Below are positions 22,913 through 31,644 of a stretch of DNA of 64,000 nt, one piece after another. Made by a program: the position numbers and the translations under genes. Below the pieces are notes generated by a model, which saw only the letters and a program-made list of their open reading frames with translations, was not told where the DNA came from and made no database searches. This DNA is from Phycisphaeraceae bacterium. Its GTDB lineage: Bacteria; Planctomycetota; Phycisphaerae; Phycisphaerales; UBA1924. The DNA lies in the NCBI GenBank assembly GCA_019636695.1, contig JAHBXD010000002.1, forward strand, positions 310,001 to 374,000. The letters are read 5' to 3'. The number at the start of each line of letters is the position of its first letter. Positions within the stretch are counted from its first letter, which is position 1.

Positions 22913-23536
22913 ATGATGCGTTGCACATTCCTTCTTCTCTTCACCCTGACCCTCTCCGCCTGCTGCGCCTGCCCTCGCACCACAACCGCCGCGCAGACGC
23001 CCGCAGGCCCGGTCATCCGCCTTGTCACCTCCATGGGCGACATCGACCTTGAACTCGACGTGGCCCATGCGCCCATCTCAGTCGCCAACTTCCTTACCTA
23101 CGTCGAATCAGGACGCTACGACGGCGTCATCTTCCATCGCGTCATCCCCGGCTTTGTCATTCAGTCCGGCGGGCACAACCCCGACTTGGCCAACCGCGCC
23201 ATTCTCGAAGGAAACGGCACGGATATCGATCCGAAAATCACAAACGAATGGACCAACGGCCTTAAGAACATCCGCGGCTCGGTCGGCATGGCCCGCGACA
23301 CCGACCCCGACAGCGCCACACGCCAGTTCTACATCAACCTCGCCGACAACACCCGGCTCGACACGCCAAGAGAAGTCAGCGGCGGCGCCGGCTACGCCGT
23401 CTTCGGAAGGGTCAAAAGCGGCATGGAAGTCGTCGACGCCATCGCCGCGGCGCCCACGCACGCCGTGCCCGAACGCGACATGGCTGATGTGCCCATCGAG
23501 CCGATCATCCTGCAGCGTGCCGTGCGCCTTCGATGA
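22913..23536 (+). CDS. Secreted cyclophilin-type peptidyl-prolyl isomerase
   Basis: A 207-residue cyclophilin that catalyses cis-trans isomerisation at proline. It has an N-terminal hydrophobic signal (CTFLLLFTLTLSACCAC) that could also be a lipobox. The catalytic region is visible: YDGVIFHRVIPGFVIQSGG carries the active-site Phe-His-Arg, followed by NIRGSVGMARDTDPDSATRQ and QFYINL. A C-terminal YAVFGRV strand completes the fold. The ATG follows AGGAG. The 215-base spacer upstream holds no gene. Probably a periplasmic folding helper for exported proteins. Confidence 0.92.
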   Translation: MMRCTFLLLFTLTLSACCACPRTTTAAQTPAGPVIRLVTSMGDIDLELDVAHAPISVANFLTYVESGRYDGVIFHRVIPGFVIQSGGHNPDLANRAILEGNGTDIDPKITNEWTNGLKNIRGSVGMARDTDPDSATRQFYINLADNTRLDTPREVSGGAGYAVFGRVKSGMEVVDAIAAAPTHAVPERDMADVPIEPIILQRAVRLR

Positions 23537-23541
23537 TTTTG

Positions 23542-24897
23542 CTACCTTCCGATCAGGCCGAGTTGACGATACTTCTCAAGATACTTCTCAAAAAGTTTGA
23601 TCTGCCTGTTTGACAGATCAATGCGCCGCCCGTCCACAAACGCCATGCGCACATCGCTGGTGATCTCCAGCGGGTTGCCCGTAGTCACGATCAGCGTGGC
23701 GCTCTTGCCTTGTTCGAGCGATCCGAGCCGATCACCCACCCCCAGAATCTCTGCCGGGCTGAGCGTGATCGCTCGAATCGCCCGATCGACGCTGAGTCCG
23801 TACGCGACCGCTTTCGCGGCCTGATAAGGCAAGTTGCGCTCGTTGGCCGTCTCGTCACCGCTGGCCAGACACCAGCGAATTCCCGCGGCCTCCAGGCGCA
23901 GCGGCAGGGTGAACGCATCGTCGTGCGGGCTGTCGGCTCGGCGCGGGAACCCGAACGTGCCGGTCACGATCACCGGAATGTCGTTGGTTTTCAACAGTTC
24001 GGCGACCATCGGCGCATCACGCCCTCCGACAAGAATCGGCCTCAACCCGCGATCGAGCGCCCAGGCAATCCCTTGGGCGATCTGGTCGACATCCGAGGCG
24101 TACAGCAGAATCGGTCGTTGCGCCGGCTTGCCCGATGCATCGGGCAGAAACGGCCGCATCGCTTCAAAACGCTGATCAACCGGGCGTGCAGGATCGGCAG
24201 CACGCTGGCGGACATAATCCTGCGCTTGATCGAAATACGTATCGATCGTTCGCCGATCGGCGGCGATGTCCCTCAACTGGTCTTCTTCCGAGCGGTTCAT
24301 CCACCAATCCGTCACGGGCCGCACCCTGGGAAAGACCACGACAAGACCCGCGTTCTCGAGCACGGTCTTGTCTTCCCATGTCCAGCCGTCAACGCGCATG
24401 ACCGCCGCACGCCCGGCAACGCGGCCGCCCGTGGGCACGACGCCGACCGTCAGAATGCCGTTGCTCCGCGCCACCGGGAAATGGGCTGAGTCGGGGTTGA
24501 CCGCCACGGCCGCGCGAACCTCGGGCGTAAAGTCGCCCACTTCACGAACATCAATGGTGGCGCGTGTCGAGGCAACCTCGTTCAAACCCATGTCAGTGAT
24601 TGCGCCGAACAGCCCGGGATAGATGTGCAAACCCGTTGCGTCAATCCGTTCGACATCCTGGCCGAGTCGCGGCACACCCGGCCCCACCGCCGTGATGCGG
24701 CCGTTGTCGAACACCACGTGCCCGTTCGGTATGGAAGGCCCGCTCACCGGATGCACCGTTCCCCCGACGATCGCGATCGGGCGCGATTGCGCTGGGGCCT
24801 TGTGCGTGAAATCCTGCGCGCCGGCCGCCGAGGTGAAGCCGGCAAGGGCGAACACCGCCGCCCGCCGCAGAAATCGCAGACGTTGCATGCTCGTCAT
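23542..24897 (-). CDS. Amidohydrolase-fold protein lacking the HxH metal motif
   Basis: A 451-residue exported protein of the amidohydrolase/imidazolonepropionase superfamily. It begins with a Tat-like or Sec signal (RFLRRAAVFALAGF). The opening beta-sandwich (IAIVGGTVHPVSGPSIPNG, then VVFDNGRITAVGPG) and the closing one (LGSLEQGKSATLIVTTGNPL) are normal. Where an active enzyme has GxxDxHxH after YPGL, this one reads YPGLFGAITDMG, so the first two metal ligands are absent. It is therefore probably inactive or altered. The ATG at 24895-24897 has AGGAG upstream and starts 5 bases after the stop of the larger two-domain amidohydrolase gene, so the two are coupled and may form a complex. Confidence 0.8.
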   Translation of the reverse strand: MTSMQRLRFLRRAAVFALAGFTSAAGAQDFTHKAPAQSRPIAIVGGTVHPVSGPSIPNGHVVFDNGRITAVGPGVPRLGQDVERIDATGLHIYPGLFGAITDMGLNEVASTRATIDVREVGDFTPEVRAAVAVNPDSAHFPVARSNGILTVGVVPTGGRVAGRAAVMRVDGWTWEDKTVLENAGLVVVFPRVRPVTDWWMNRSEEDQLRDIAADRRTIDTYFDQAQDYVRQRAADPARPVDQRFEAMRPFLPDASGKPAQRPILLYASDVDQIAQGIAWALDRGLRPILVGGRDAPMVAELLKTNDIPVIVTGTFGFPRRADSPHDDAFTLPLRLEAAGIRWCLASGDETANERNLPYQAAKAVAYGLSVDRAIRAITLSPAEILGVGDRLGSLEQGKSATLIVTTGNPLEITSDVRMAFVDGRRIDLSNRQIKLFEKYLEKYRQLGLIGR

Positions 24898-24902
24898 CGG
24901 GG

Positions 24903-27900
24903 TTACTCCTGGTTGCTCAGCATGAAGGCGTCGTACAGGTGCGAACAGCCGCAGATACCGCACTGCCCGCGCATCAGGTCTTCGCCTCGTTCGAAGGAGT
25001 ACAAATACTCTTCGCGCACCTGGTCGAGCAGGCGACGCTCGGCGAACGAGCGGCGCGGCGGCGCGGGCGTGTCGTCCTCGGCGGGGGTGTCGGCGGCAGG
25101 CTCTTCCTTCTTCTCCTTCTTCTTGTGATGGCGAGCCAGCAGTTTCTGCGTGATGCGCAGGCGCTCAGCCGCGACCTCTTCGCGAAGCTTCGCATCGCGC
25201 TCAATCGAGTAATACTCGCGGCCGTCGATCCATGTCGCCTCGCACCGAGACAGCGTGGACAATGGGTCGCCCGACCAGATCACGAGGTCGGCGTCCTTCC
25301 CGGCTTCGAGTGAACCGACTCGCCGATCGATGCCGAGTTGAATTGCCGGGTTGATGGTGATCATCTTGATCGCGTCATCCGCCGACAACCCGCCGTATCG
25401 AACCGCCTTGGACGACTCGGTGTTCATCCGGCGTGCAAGATCATCAGAGTCGGAATTGAAACTCGCGTTCACGCCCGCCTGGGCCATCAGCGTGAAGGCG
25501 TAAGGAATGGCGTCGTACACCTCCCACTTGAACGCCCACCAGTCGCTGAAACCGCTCGCCCCCACCGCGGCTTCCTTGATCGCCTCGGCCACCTTATACC
25601 CCTCGAGCACGTGCTGGAAGGTGCCGATGCGGAAACCGAACTCGTGGGCCATGCGGCAGAGCATCAGGATTTCATCCTGCCGATAACTGTGACAGTGAAT
25701 CCAACGCTCTCCGCGAAGAATCTCGGCAAGGGCTTCCAGTTCGAGGTCCGGCCGCGGCTGCTCCCCCGCCCTGCGTGCGGCGTCATACGCCCGGGCCGCC
25801 AGGAAACGATCGCGGATGTAGGTTTCTACGCCCATGCGAGATTGCGGGTAACGCGTTCGGAAGCGGTCGCCCCAGTTGCTTTGCTTGACGTTTTCACCCA
25901 GCGCGAACTTGATCCCGGGCACGGCCCCCTGGAAATGCATGTCGTGCGGGTGGTGGGCGCCCCAACGAATCTTCTGCGTGAGGCTCTGCCCGCCGATCGG
26001 GTTCGCTGATCCGTGCAGCGTCTGCACCGTGGTGATGCCCCCGGCGAGTTGTCTGTAAAAGTTGATGTGACCCGGGTCGACCGCATCGGCAATGCGCACT
26101 TCTGCCGTGCACGCCTGCGTCCCCTCGTTCACGCCGAAGGCGAACGTCCCGGTATGACTGTGCGTGTCGATGATGCCCGGGGTGATATGGCGTCCCCCCA
26201 GATCAACCGTGCGATAGCGGTCATCCAGCCGAGGGAGCGAAGCCGAAGGCCCCGCATACACAATCTTGCCGTTACTGATCGCGACGGCCCCGTCTTGGAT
26301 GACGCCGCGCGGCCCGGCGGTCCAGAGCACGGCGTTGGTGAACACCACGCTCTCCTGCGAGGGGGTCTCAAGCAGCGCATACGGACCGAAGGGATAGCCG
26401 TAACTCTCGGGAACCTGAGGCTTCTCCTCAGGCTCTTCTGCCTTCTTGCGCTCCTCCGGCAACGGGGCAACCCGCCCCCCCGAGAAACTGAACCCGGGAT
26501 CGTTGCCGATCTGCACCCACCCGGTCATCACGCCGCCCTGCACCACCGCGCTGATGACAATCACCGAAGGCACGTCGTCATCGCTGAGTGTGAAACTCAG
26601 GCGTTCGCCCTCGATCTTCAGATTCTTGGCCTCAAGCTTGGGGGCTTCGCCCTCCGGGCCAGACTCAAACGTCGCCTTCTTCTCTCGAGGATTCAGCGTC
26701 AGGCGTGCCGGCTCGCGCCGCATCGGCGTCGCAAGTTCCCACACCCCGGCAAGATCGTCCCGCTCGGCCGCGTTGATCTCATGTCGGCGGCCGTCGGTCC
26801 ACACGTCAAGGATCTTCGACTTGGCCTCCAGCAGCGGGCCATCCATCACCACGAGGCTTGCCGCCTTGCCGCGTTCGATCGTCCCCAGAACATCAGACAC
26901 ACCGAGCATGTCCGCAGGATGCGCCGTCAGCATCGCCAGGGCTGCGTCGTGCGTAAGCCCGTGCTTTCCGGATTCGCGCAGATTCGAGAGAAAATCGTTG
27001 CGGTTGCGAACCTTGCTCGACGTCAACGCAACCTTCAGCCCCGCCTGATGCAACCGCCGCGGGTTCGTCGGCGCCTGCTCCCACGACATCAGCTCCTCAA
27101 GCTCGACCGCCTCGGCGCGGCCGATGCTCGAAACATCGGGCGCCTTGGGAAAACGCAACGGAACCACCAGCGGGTTCCCGTCGCGCGCGATCGCCGCGAG
27201 CCGCTTGTACTCCGTGCCGTTCCCCACGATCACCGCGCGACGACGAAACTCGCGGGCGATCGAACTGGCATGCAAGATCTTCAGTTCGTGGTTCGTATCG
27301 AACATCAAGACCGGCCCGCGTTCGCCCCCGATCAGGGCGAAGACCTCGGGCGTCGGCTCTTTGTGCCCGGGCGATGCCCACCAGTGGGCATCAGACAGCG
27401 TCTGACGAACCAGCGAAACCGCTCCCATGTGCGACCCGGGATACCCCCCATCCCATGATCCGGTCTGGAAACTCACCACCTGCATCGCCGAAGCGAGATA
27501 CACCGGCGGCCGGGCGTCGCTCCGGTCATCGCTGGGGTCATTCAGACTGACAACGGCGCTGCTGCCCTGAAAAACCCCGCCCCGCGGCACGAGATTCGCC
27601 GCGACAAACCCCACGCGCCGTAGCCCGGCTCGGGCATCGCGATTCAGCCCCGGCGCACGAACGGCGCTGCGCTGAGGCATCACCGCGCCGTTCCAATGCG
27701 TTCCAGGAGCATCGGCCGCGGGCGCGGGAACATCGATCTCGACAAAGGCATCGATAAACCCGGGATAGATGTGCCGACCGGTGTAGTCGATGACGCGGGC
27801 GCCCCCCGCAATACGGGCGGGGTCGCGTCCTGCTCCGTCCGTGACCGAAACAATACGGCCTTGGGCAATCTCTACCCAGGCGTCGGCTATGGAAACCCCC

Positions 27901-28073
27901 GGAGCCACATGCGCTGTCGCGCCGATCAGCACGAATCGATCGGGCGGCTGCTTCACCATGCCGTTGGGTGGAGGCGATAGCGCCGAATTGCTGGTGGGCT
28001 GGCCCGCGACGGCAACCGCGCCCACGAGAAGTCCGACGAAGGAGTACAAACCGAACAACAGACGTGAACTCAT
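24903..28073 (-). CDS. Exported double amidohydrolase (pseudo-domain plus active-type domain)
   Basis: A 1056-residue protein with a signal peptide (LYSFVGLLVGAVAVAG) and two amidohydrolase-fold halves. The first (about 45-440) keeps the fold markers (YPGFIDAFVEID and LGTIERGKAASLVVMDG) but has no HxH. A linker domain of beta type follows (about 445-560). The second half (about 570-970) has PGIIDTHSHTG with the HxH pair, a further His pair in WIHCHSYRQDE, and a NSDSDD motif with the catalytic Asp, so it should bind metal. The C-terminus carries a charged Lys/Glu stretch and ends in a Cys cluster CGICGCSH. The substrate is unknown. It is cotranscribed with the smaller amidohydrolase 5 bases downstream. 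Confidence 0.85.
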   Translation of the reverse strand: MSSRLLFGLYSFVGLLVGAVAVAGQPTSNSALSPPPNGMVKQPPDRFVLIGATAHVAPGVSIADAWVEIAQGRIVSVTDGAGRDPARIAGGARVIDYTGRHIYPGFIDAFVEIDVPAPAADAPGTHWNGAVMPQRSAVRAPGLNRDARAGLRRVGFVAANLVPRGGVFQGSSAVVSLNDPSDDRSDARPPVYLASAMQVVSFQTGSWDGGYPGSHMGAVSLVRQTLSDAHWWASPGHKEPTPEVFALIGGERGPVLMFDTNHELKILHASSIAREFRRRAVIVGNGTEYKRLAAIARDGNPLVVPLRFPKAPDVSSIGRAEAVELEELMSWEQAPTNPRRLHQAGLKVALTSSKVRNRNDFLSNLRESGKHGLTHDAALAMLTAHPADMLGVSDVLGTIERGKAASLVVMDGPLLEAKSKILDVWTDGRRHEINAAERDDLAGVWELATPMRREPARLTLNPREKKATFESGPEGEAPKLEAKNLKIEGERLSFTLSDDDVPSVIVISAVVQGGVMTGWVQIGNDPGFSFSGGRVAPLPEERKKAEEPEEKPQVPESYGYPFGPYALLETPSQESVVFTNAVLWTAGPRGVIQDGAVAISNGKIVYAGPSASLPRLDDRYRTVDLGGRHITPGIIDTHSHTGTFAFGVNEGTQACTAEVRIADAVDPGHINFYRQLAGGITTVQTLHGSANPIGGQSLTQKIRWGAHHPHDMHFQGAVPGIKFALGENVKQSNWGDRFRTRYPQSRMGVETYIRDRFLAARAYDAARRAGEQPRPDLELEALAEILRGERWIHCHSYRQDEILMLCRMAHEFGFRIGTFQHVLEGYKVAEAIKEAAVGASGFSDWWAFKWEVYDAIPYAFTLMAQAGVNASFNSDSDDLARRMNTESSKAVRYGGLSADDAIKMITINPAIQLGIDRRVGSLEAGKDADLVIWSGDPLSTLSRCEATWIDGREYYSIERDAKLREEVAAERLRITQKLLARHHKKKEKKEEPAADTPAEDDTPAPPRRSFAERRLLDQVREEYLYSFERGEDLMRGQCGICGCSHLYDAFMLSNQE

Positions 28074-28182
28074 GGCGACAGCCTACCCAAGATTTCGAGA
28101 AATGAAAGCCCAGGCCCGCACACCGCACCGGCTCGACTAAGGATCGCCGGTCGCCTGCCAAGTGCACGCGGGTCGGGCACAG

Positions 28183-28218
28183 ACAAAAGGCGGGCACGCT
28201 TCAGAGTCGAAGCGTGCC
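28183..28218 (-). terminator. Terminator after the first GC-ending dockerin gene
   Basis: A perfect 10-bp stem (28193-28202 with 28209-28218, loop AGAGTC) is followed on the minus strand, after CGCC, by TTTTG. It lies 64 bases after the stop at 28283, at the left end of the eight-gene cluster. Confidence 0.7.
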
Positions 28219-28282
28219 GCGCCTGGTATCCGAGGTCTTTACCGATCGACAGGGATTTCCCCGCTCGACCGGGTTGAAGGCA

Positions 28283-29935
28283 TTACGGGCAGCCGAGGGA
28301 GAAGATATCGAGGAAGAAGAAGAAGTCTGCGGCGTCGATCACGCCGTCCGGAACGCCGTAGTCCGGGTCGTTCGGGTCGGACGAGCCGGTGAGATCGGCG
28401 ACGGCAAGATTGCCGCCCACGAACTGATCGAGGTAGTAGAAGAAGTCGCTGGAATCGACGACGCCGTCCGGCACGCCGTAGGCGGGGTCATTCTGATCGG
28501 CCGAGCCGGAGAGGTCGGCCGGGCAGCCGGGGGCCGAGGCGGTCGAGATGCGCAGGAATGCCTGCGGGGTGCCGAAGGCGGGGTCAGAGTTGAGGTCGGT
28601 CCCGCCGACGGCCGCATCGCGAATGTTGATGAAGATGAGAATGTCGCCGTTGTTGTCGATATTGATATCGTTGGGTTCGAAGGCCGACAGGGTGTTGTTG
28701 CCGCGGCCGACGAAGACATTGTCATCAAACACGCCGTTGCCGTCGAGGTCGATGGGGTCACCCTCACGGAGCACAATGCGTTCGCCGTTGAGCACCAGCA
28801 GATCATCATTGGAAACGTCCGTGGCGTCAGGATCGACGATGCGACCCGAAAGCACCCAGTCACCATTGGTGTTGGCCGCGAACGAATAGAACGACGAACC
28901 CCACACAAGCGACGAGCCGGGATAAATCGGGTCGCCGGTCTTGGCGACGACTTCGCCGTTGATGGCGGCCCAGACGCCCCCGGACCAACTGCCGCGGGCA
29001 TACCAGTCGCCGTTGGAGAGAATGCCGCTGGCGAACACCGCAACCATGTTGATGCCCGATGAGCCGATGGGCATGCCTTCCTGAATCGCAACCTGACCGT
29101 TGTAGACGAGCACATCGTCTGTAGCGGTCGAGCCGGTGTTGACACGCCCGGTGGCGATCCAGTTCGCACCGTCGGGGCTTGTATAGAAGGTGTTGGCCGA
29201 GATCGTCGTCCACAACAGCGATGACATGCCGTCAAGGCTGAGCACCGAGGTGACGTTGGTCTGGTGGAACGCATCCTGGTTGTACATGATCGCCGGACGC
29301 CGGCTCGAGTGAATGTTGAGAATGGTCGAGTCCTGGCTTCCGATGTCACCGTTGTTGAGGATGTGAATCGACCCGACGGAGTTGCCGAAGATCTCATCGC
29401 CCGAGGGGCTCGGAGCCTGATCGATAAGGCCGCTGATCAGGTCGCCCATCTGGAACGCGATGCTCGTGTTCCCGGAAACGAAATCACGGACGAGCACTTT
29501 CTGGAATACCGAGTTCACGCCGCCCATCGCCCGCGCGGAGAACGCGAAGTCGTTGTTGTCATTGAAACGACCGAGGCCCGAGCCGAAGAAGTCGTAGACC
29601 TCTCCGGTCGCGCCGCCGTGCACGGGCTGGCTCTTCTGGGCATACATGGTTCCGGAGTTACCGGACCCGTACACAAGAATTGTCTCCAAGGGGGTGCCGA
29701 GCTGGGTGCGCCCCTTGATGACCCACTGCGTGCCGTCCGGGCTGACGGCGATGTCTTCCAACGCACGCCAGTTGGTGGACACAGGGTCGCCGTTCAGATC
29801 CACCGTGCCCGGAATGACCGACGTGGGATGCCCTGGGATCTTGGTGTAAATCACCGTGATCGTGTCCGCCGCGGCGCCTGCTGAAAGGGCAAGGGCTGCA
29901 GCAAGGGACGTTACCTTTCCGTATCGCCAATTCAT
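28283..29935 (-). CDS. Secreted beta-rich protein with C-terminal GC-ending dockerin-like module (cluster gene A)
   Basis: A 550-residue exported protein. The ATG at 29933-29935 follows GGAGGA and opens a signal peptide ending SAGAAADT. The body (about 25-470) is a set of loosely repeated beta segments (SGLIDQAPSPSGDEIFGNSV, ILNNGDIGSQD, DILIFINIRDAAVG) of the kind seen in planctomycete choice-of-anchor or propeller proteins; I cannot name the fold. The last 80 residues hold two copies of the shared module: CPADLSGSADQ...YGVPDG...SSDFFYYLDQF, then ADLTGSSDP...YGVPDG...AADFFFFLDIF, ending SLGCP. Members of this family in Phycisphaerae are, from memory, called GC-type dockerin-anchored proteins. 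A promoter candidate and hairpin lie in the leader. Confidence 0.8.
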   Translation of the reverse strand: MNWRYGKVTSLAAALALSAGAAADTITVIYTKIPGHPTSVIPGTVDLNGDPVSTNWRALEDIAVSPDGTQWVIKGRTQLGTPLETILVYGSGNSGTMYAQKSQPVHGGATGEVYDFFGSGLGRFNDNNDFAFSARAMGGVNSVFQKVLVRDFVSGNTSIAFQMGDLISGLIDQAPSPSGDEIFGNSVGSIHILNNGDIGSQDSTILNIHSSRRPAIMYNQDAFHQTNVTSVLSLDGMSSLLWTTISANTFYTSPDGANWIATGRVNTGSTATDDVLVYNGQVAIQEGMPIGSSGINMVAVFASGILSNGDWYARGSWSGGVWAAINGEVVAKTGDPIYPGSSLVWGSSFYSFAANTNGDWVLSGRIVDPDATDVSNDDLLVLNGERIVLREGDPIDLDGNGVFDDNVFVGRGNNTLSAFEPNDINIDNNGDILIFINIRDAAVGGTDLNSDPAFGTPQAFLRISTASAPGCPADLSGSADQNDPAYGVPDGVVDSSDFFYYLDQFVGGNLAVADLTGSSDPNDPDYGVPDGVIDAADFFFFLDIFSLGCP

Positions 29936-29980
29936 CTTCCATCCTCCGACGTGTGGGGGTTTAGGCAATTTCGCCAGACG

Positions 29981-30020
29981 AAAATGCCCTTGCTCCCCGA
30001 AATCACAGGGAGCAAAGGCA
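29981..30020 (-). other. Leader hairpin upstream of cluster gene A
   Basis: On the minus strand an imperfect stem (30008-30020 with 29985-29997, one mismatch, 10-base loop) is followed by TTTTCG. It is 45 bases upstream of the gene A start codon and 101 bases after the gene B stop. It could terminate gene B transcription or act as an attenuator for gene A. Confidence 0.5.
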
Positions 30021-30049
30021 CTGTACCGAAGGAGGTGGGGTCGATTCAA
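30020..30049 (-). promoter_or_regulatory. Promoter candidate for cluster gene A
   Basis: TTGAAT (30044-30049) and TACAGT (30020-30025) are 18 bases apart on the minus strand, each with four of six consensus matches. If used, transcription would start inside the hairpin just downstream, so the hairpin would sit at the 5' end of the mRNA. Weak evidence. Confidence 0.25.
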
Positions 30050-30120
30050 GATTTCCCGCGCGGAATCCGCGTATGTACGCGATTTTGCGCGCAAATCGGT
30101 ACATATCCCTGCCAGTGTTC

Positions 30121-31272
30121 TTACGGGCAACCTTCCACAAAGCGATCAAGGAAGTAGAAGAAGTCTGCGGCGTCGACCGTGCCGTCCGGCACGCCGTAAT
30201 CCGGATCGAACGGGTCGGACGAGCCTGTCAGGTCGGCCGCGCAGAAGGGAGGAAGGAACGAGAGGCAGAGGTCGTCAATCGCGACCGTGGCCGTGCCCGA
30301 AGCGGTGCGGATACGCATCGACGCGATGGGGCGCGGCGAGCGAAGGGTCGGCGTGAACTGAACGCCCGTTGCGCTGGCAATAACATTCCCTGCGGCGTCG
30401 AGAATCTCAAAGATGTGTGGCGTACTTAACCCGGTCAGGCCCACATCGGCCGTGACGGCGTAGACGGGCCTCAGGAATGTGGCGTTGATCTGGCCGCCAG
30501 CTGCGCCCTGCGAAGCGAGAAGATTGGGCGGTGAACTCAACCCACCTGGAGCGAACGTGGAATTGTTGAGGATCTCATTGCGATTATCGATCGATGGATT
30601 GGGCATGAAGACGATGCCCTGGGTCTGGAAGTCGGTCGTCAACTGCGCTGTCTGCTCTACGAACAACGCAGGCGCGGAAATCAGCACGTCATCGGCCGTG
30701 CCGATGATGCGGTCAGCACCCGGCGTGCGGTCAAAATCGATGCATACACCCGACAGGGTTCCCTGCAGTTCGTACATATTCAAGACAGTGCTCGGATTGC
30801 CGTTGAATCGGTAACCCACATGGGTCGCAAGACCGGATGGATTCACCCCCCCTGTCGCGCCCGACCACAAAAAGTATCCACCACCACCCGGGCCGTTGAA
30901 GTCCGCACGAATCCAATAGACCTGACCGGCTTGAAGATTGACCCGGGCATCGGGGACAAGAGTGGTCCACCCGGTTTCGACGATCGGGGGAAGGCGCAGG
31001 CCGGCAAGGCGCGTCGTCGGCGCCGGGTCGCCCGACCAGATGCTGAATTCCGGAACTGTGGTATTGCCCAGAACTCGCTCCGTCCGAATCAAAACGGCAT
31101 CGACCGCGAACGAAGCGCCGGAAGGAAGACGAAAGCCCGCATCCTTGATGCCGATATTCGTGCCTGACGATGCCGTAGCGTTCATGTTGCTGATGATCGG
31201 ATCGGCCGCGGCCCCTGAAACCCCAATCGCCGCAACCACGGCGGACGCCACGAGACGAGCGCATAGACGCAT
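30121..31272 (-). CDS. Secreted lectin-like protein with single GC-ending dockerin-like module (cluster gene B)
   Basis: A 383-residue exported protein from the ATG at 31270-31272, which follows GGGAGG. The signal peptide is LVASAVVAAIGVSGAAAD. The N-terminal half (about 25-190) is a beta-sandwich-like segment of the choice-of-anchor type (EFSIWSGDP, VYWIRADFNGPGGGGYFLWS). The C-terminal half has a second beta domain (IFEILDAAGNVIASATGV, then ATVAIDDLCLSF) resembling a carbohydrate- or lipid-binding jelly roll. It ends in only one copy of the shared module (CAADLTGSSDP...YGVPDG...AADFFYFLDRF), then VEGCP. It is the only cluster member with a single copy. No enzyme motif is seen. Confidence 0.8.
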   Translation of the reverse strand: MRLCARLVASAVVAAIGVSGAAADPIISNMNATASSGTNIGIKDAGFRLPSGASFAVDAVLIRTERVLGNTTVPEFSIWSGDPAPTTRLAGLRLPPIVETGWTTLVPDARVNLQAGQVYWIRADFNGPGGGGYFLWSGATGGVNPSGLATHVGYRFNGNPSTVLNMYELQGTLSGVCIDFDRTPGADRIIGTADDVLISAPALFVEQTAQLTTDFQTQGIVFMPNPSIDNRNEILNNSTFAPGGLSSPPNLLASQGAAGGQINATFLRPVYAVTADVGLTGLSTPHIFEILDAAGNVIASATGVQFTPTLRSPRPIASMRIRTASGTATVAIDDLCLSFLPPFCAADLTGSSDPFDPDYGVPDGTVDAADFFYFLDRFVEGCP

Positions 31273-31644
31273 ATTGCTCCCTCCCAAACTCAACAAACCC
31301 ACGTCGGAAAGGACCGCGCACGCCCGCTGTCCTTCTGAGCGATGAGTATACCGGACTTCTTGGTTTCCCCTATGCCGATTTGGTGTTTTTGTTCGGCAAA
31401 GACCCGAGTAGGCATGTGGCAACCCACACCCTACACCGAGCGTACCTGCACCGTACAGTGCATGGCCATGCCGCTGTCACGGCCGCTTGGGCAAACCGGG
31501 TCGTTGATAGGTGATGAGGGCGCCCAAGTGCGCCCGGAGTACACGCGTTCGGTCCTACTCCGTCTCTTCGTCTCTTCGTCTCTTCTCTCCGTCTCTCCGT
31601 CTCTCCGCCTCTGCACCACTCCGTCTCTTCTCCCTCCCCCACGC
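31273..31644. other. Spacer between cluster genes C and B
   Basis: This 372-base stretch has no gene. It holds the leader of gene B, with a -10-like TATACT on the minus strand near 31347, a TGCAC/GTGCA inverted repeat near 31449, and at its right end an 8-base tandem repeat array listed separately. Confidence 0.5.
31561..31629. repeat. Short tandem repeat of CGTCTCTT/CGTCTCTC units
   Basis: Three perfect head-to-tail copies of CGTCTCTT (31561-31584), then CTCTC, then two copies of CGTCTCTC (31590-31605) and a degenerate one. A further CGTCTCTT lies at 31622-31629. The array starts 16 bases past the stop of gene C. On the minus strand it is a purine-only tract (GAGACGGA type). Possible roles are slippage-prone sequence or mRNA-end structure; none is shown. 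Confidence 0.8.

Noticed and set aside
31561-31629. CRISPR-like array
   Set aside because: Units are 8 bases without spacers, so it is a simple tandem repeat; no cas genes are in the window.
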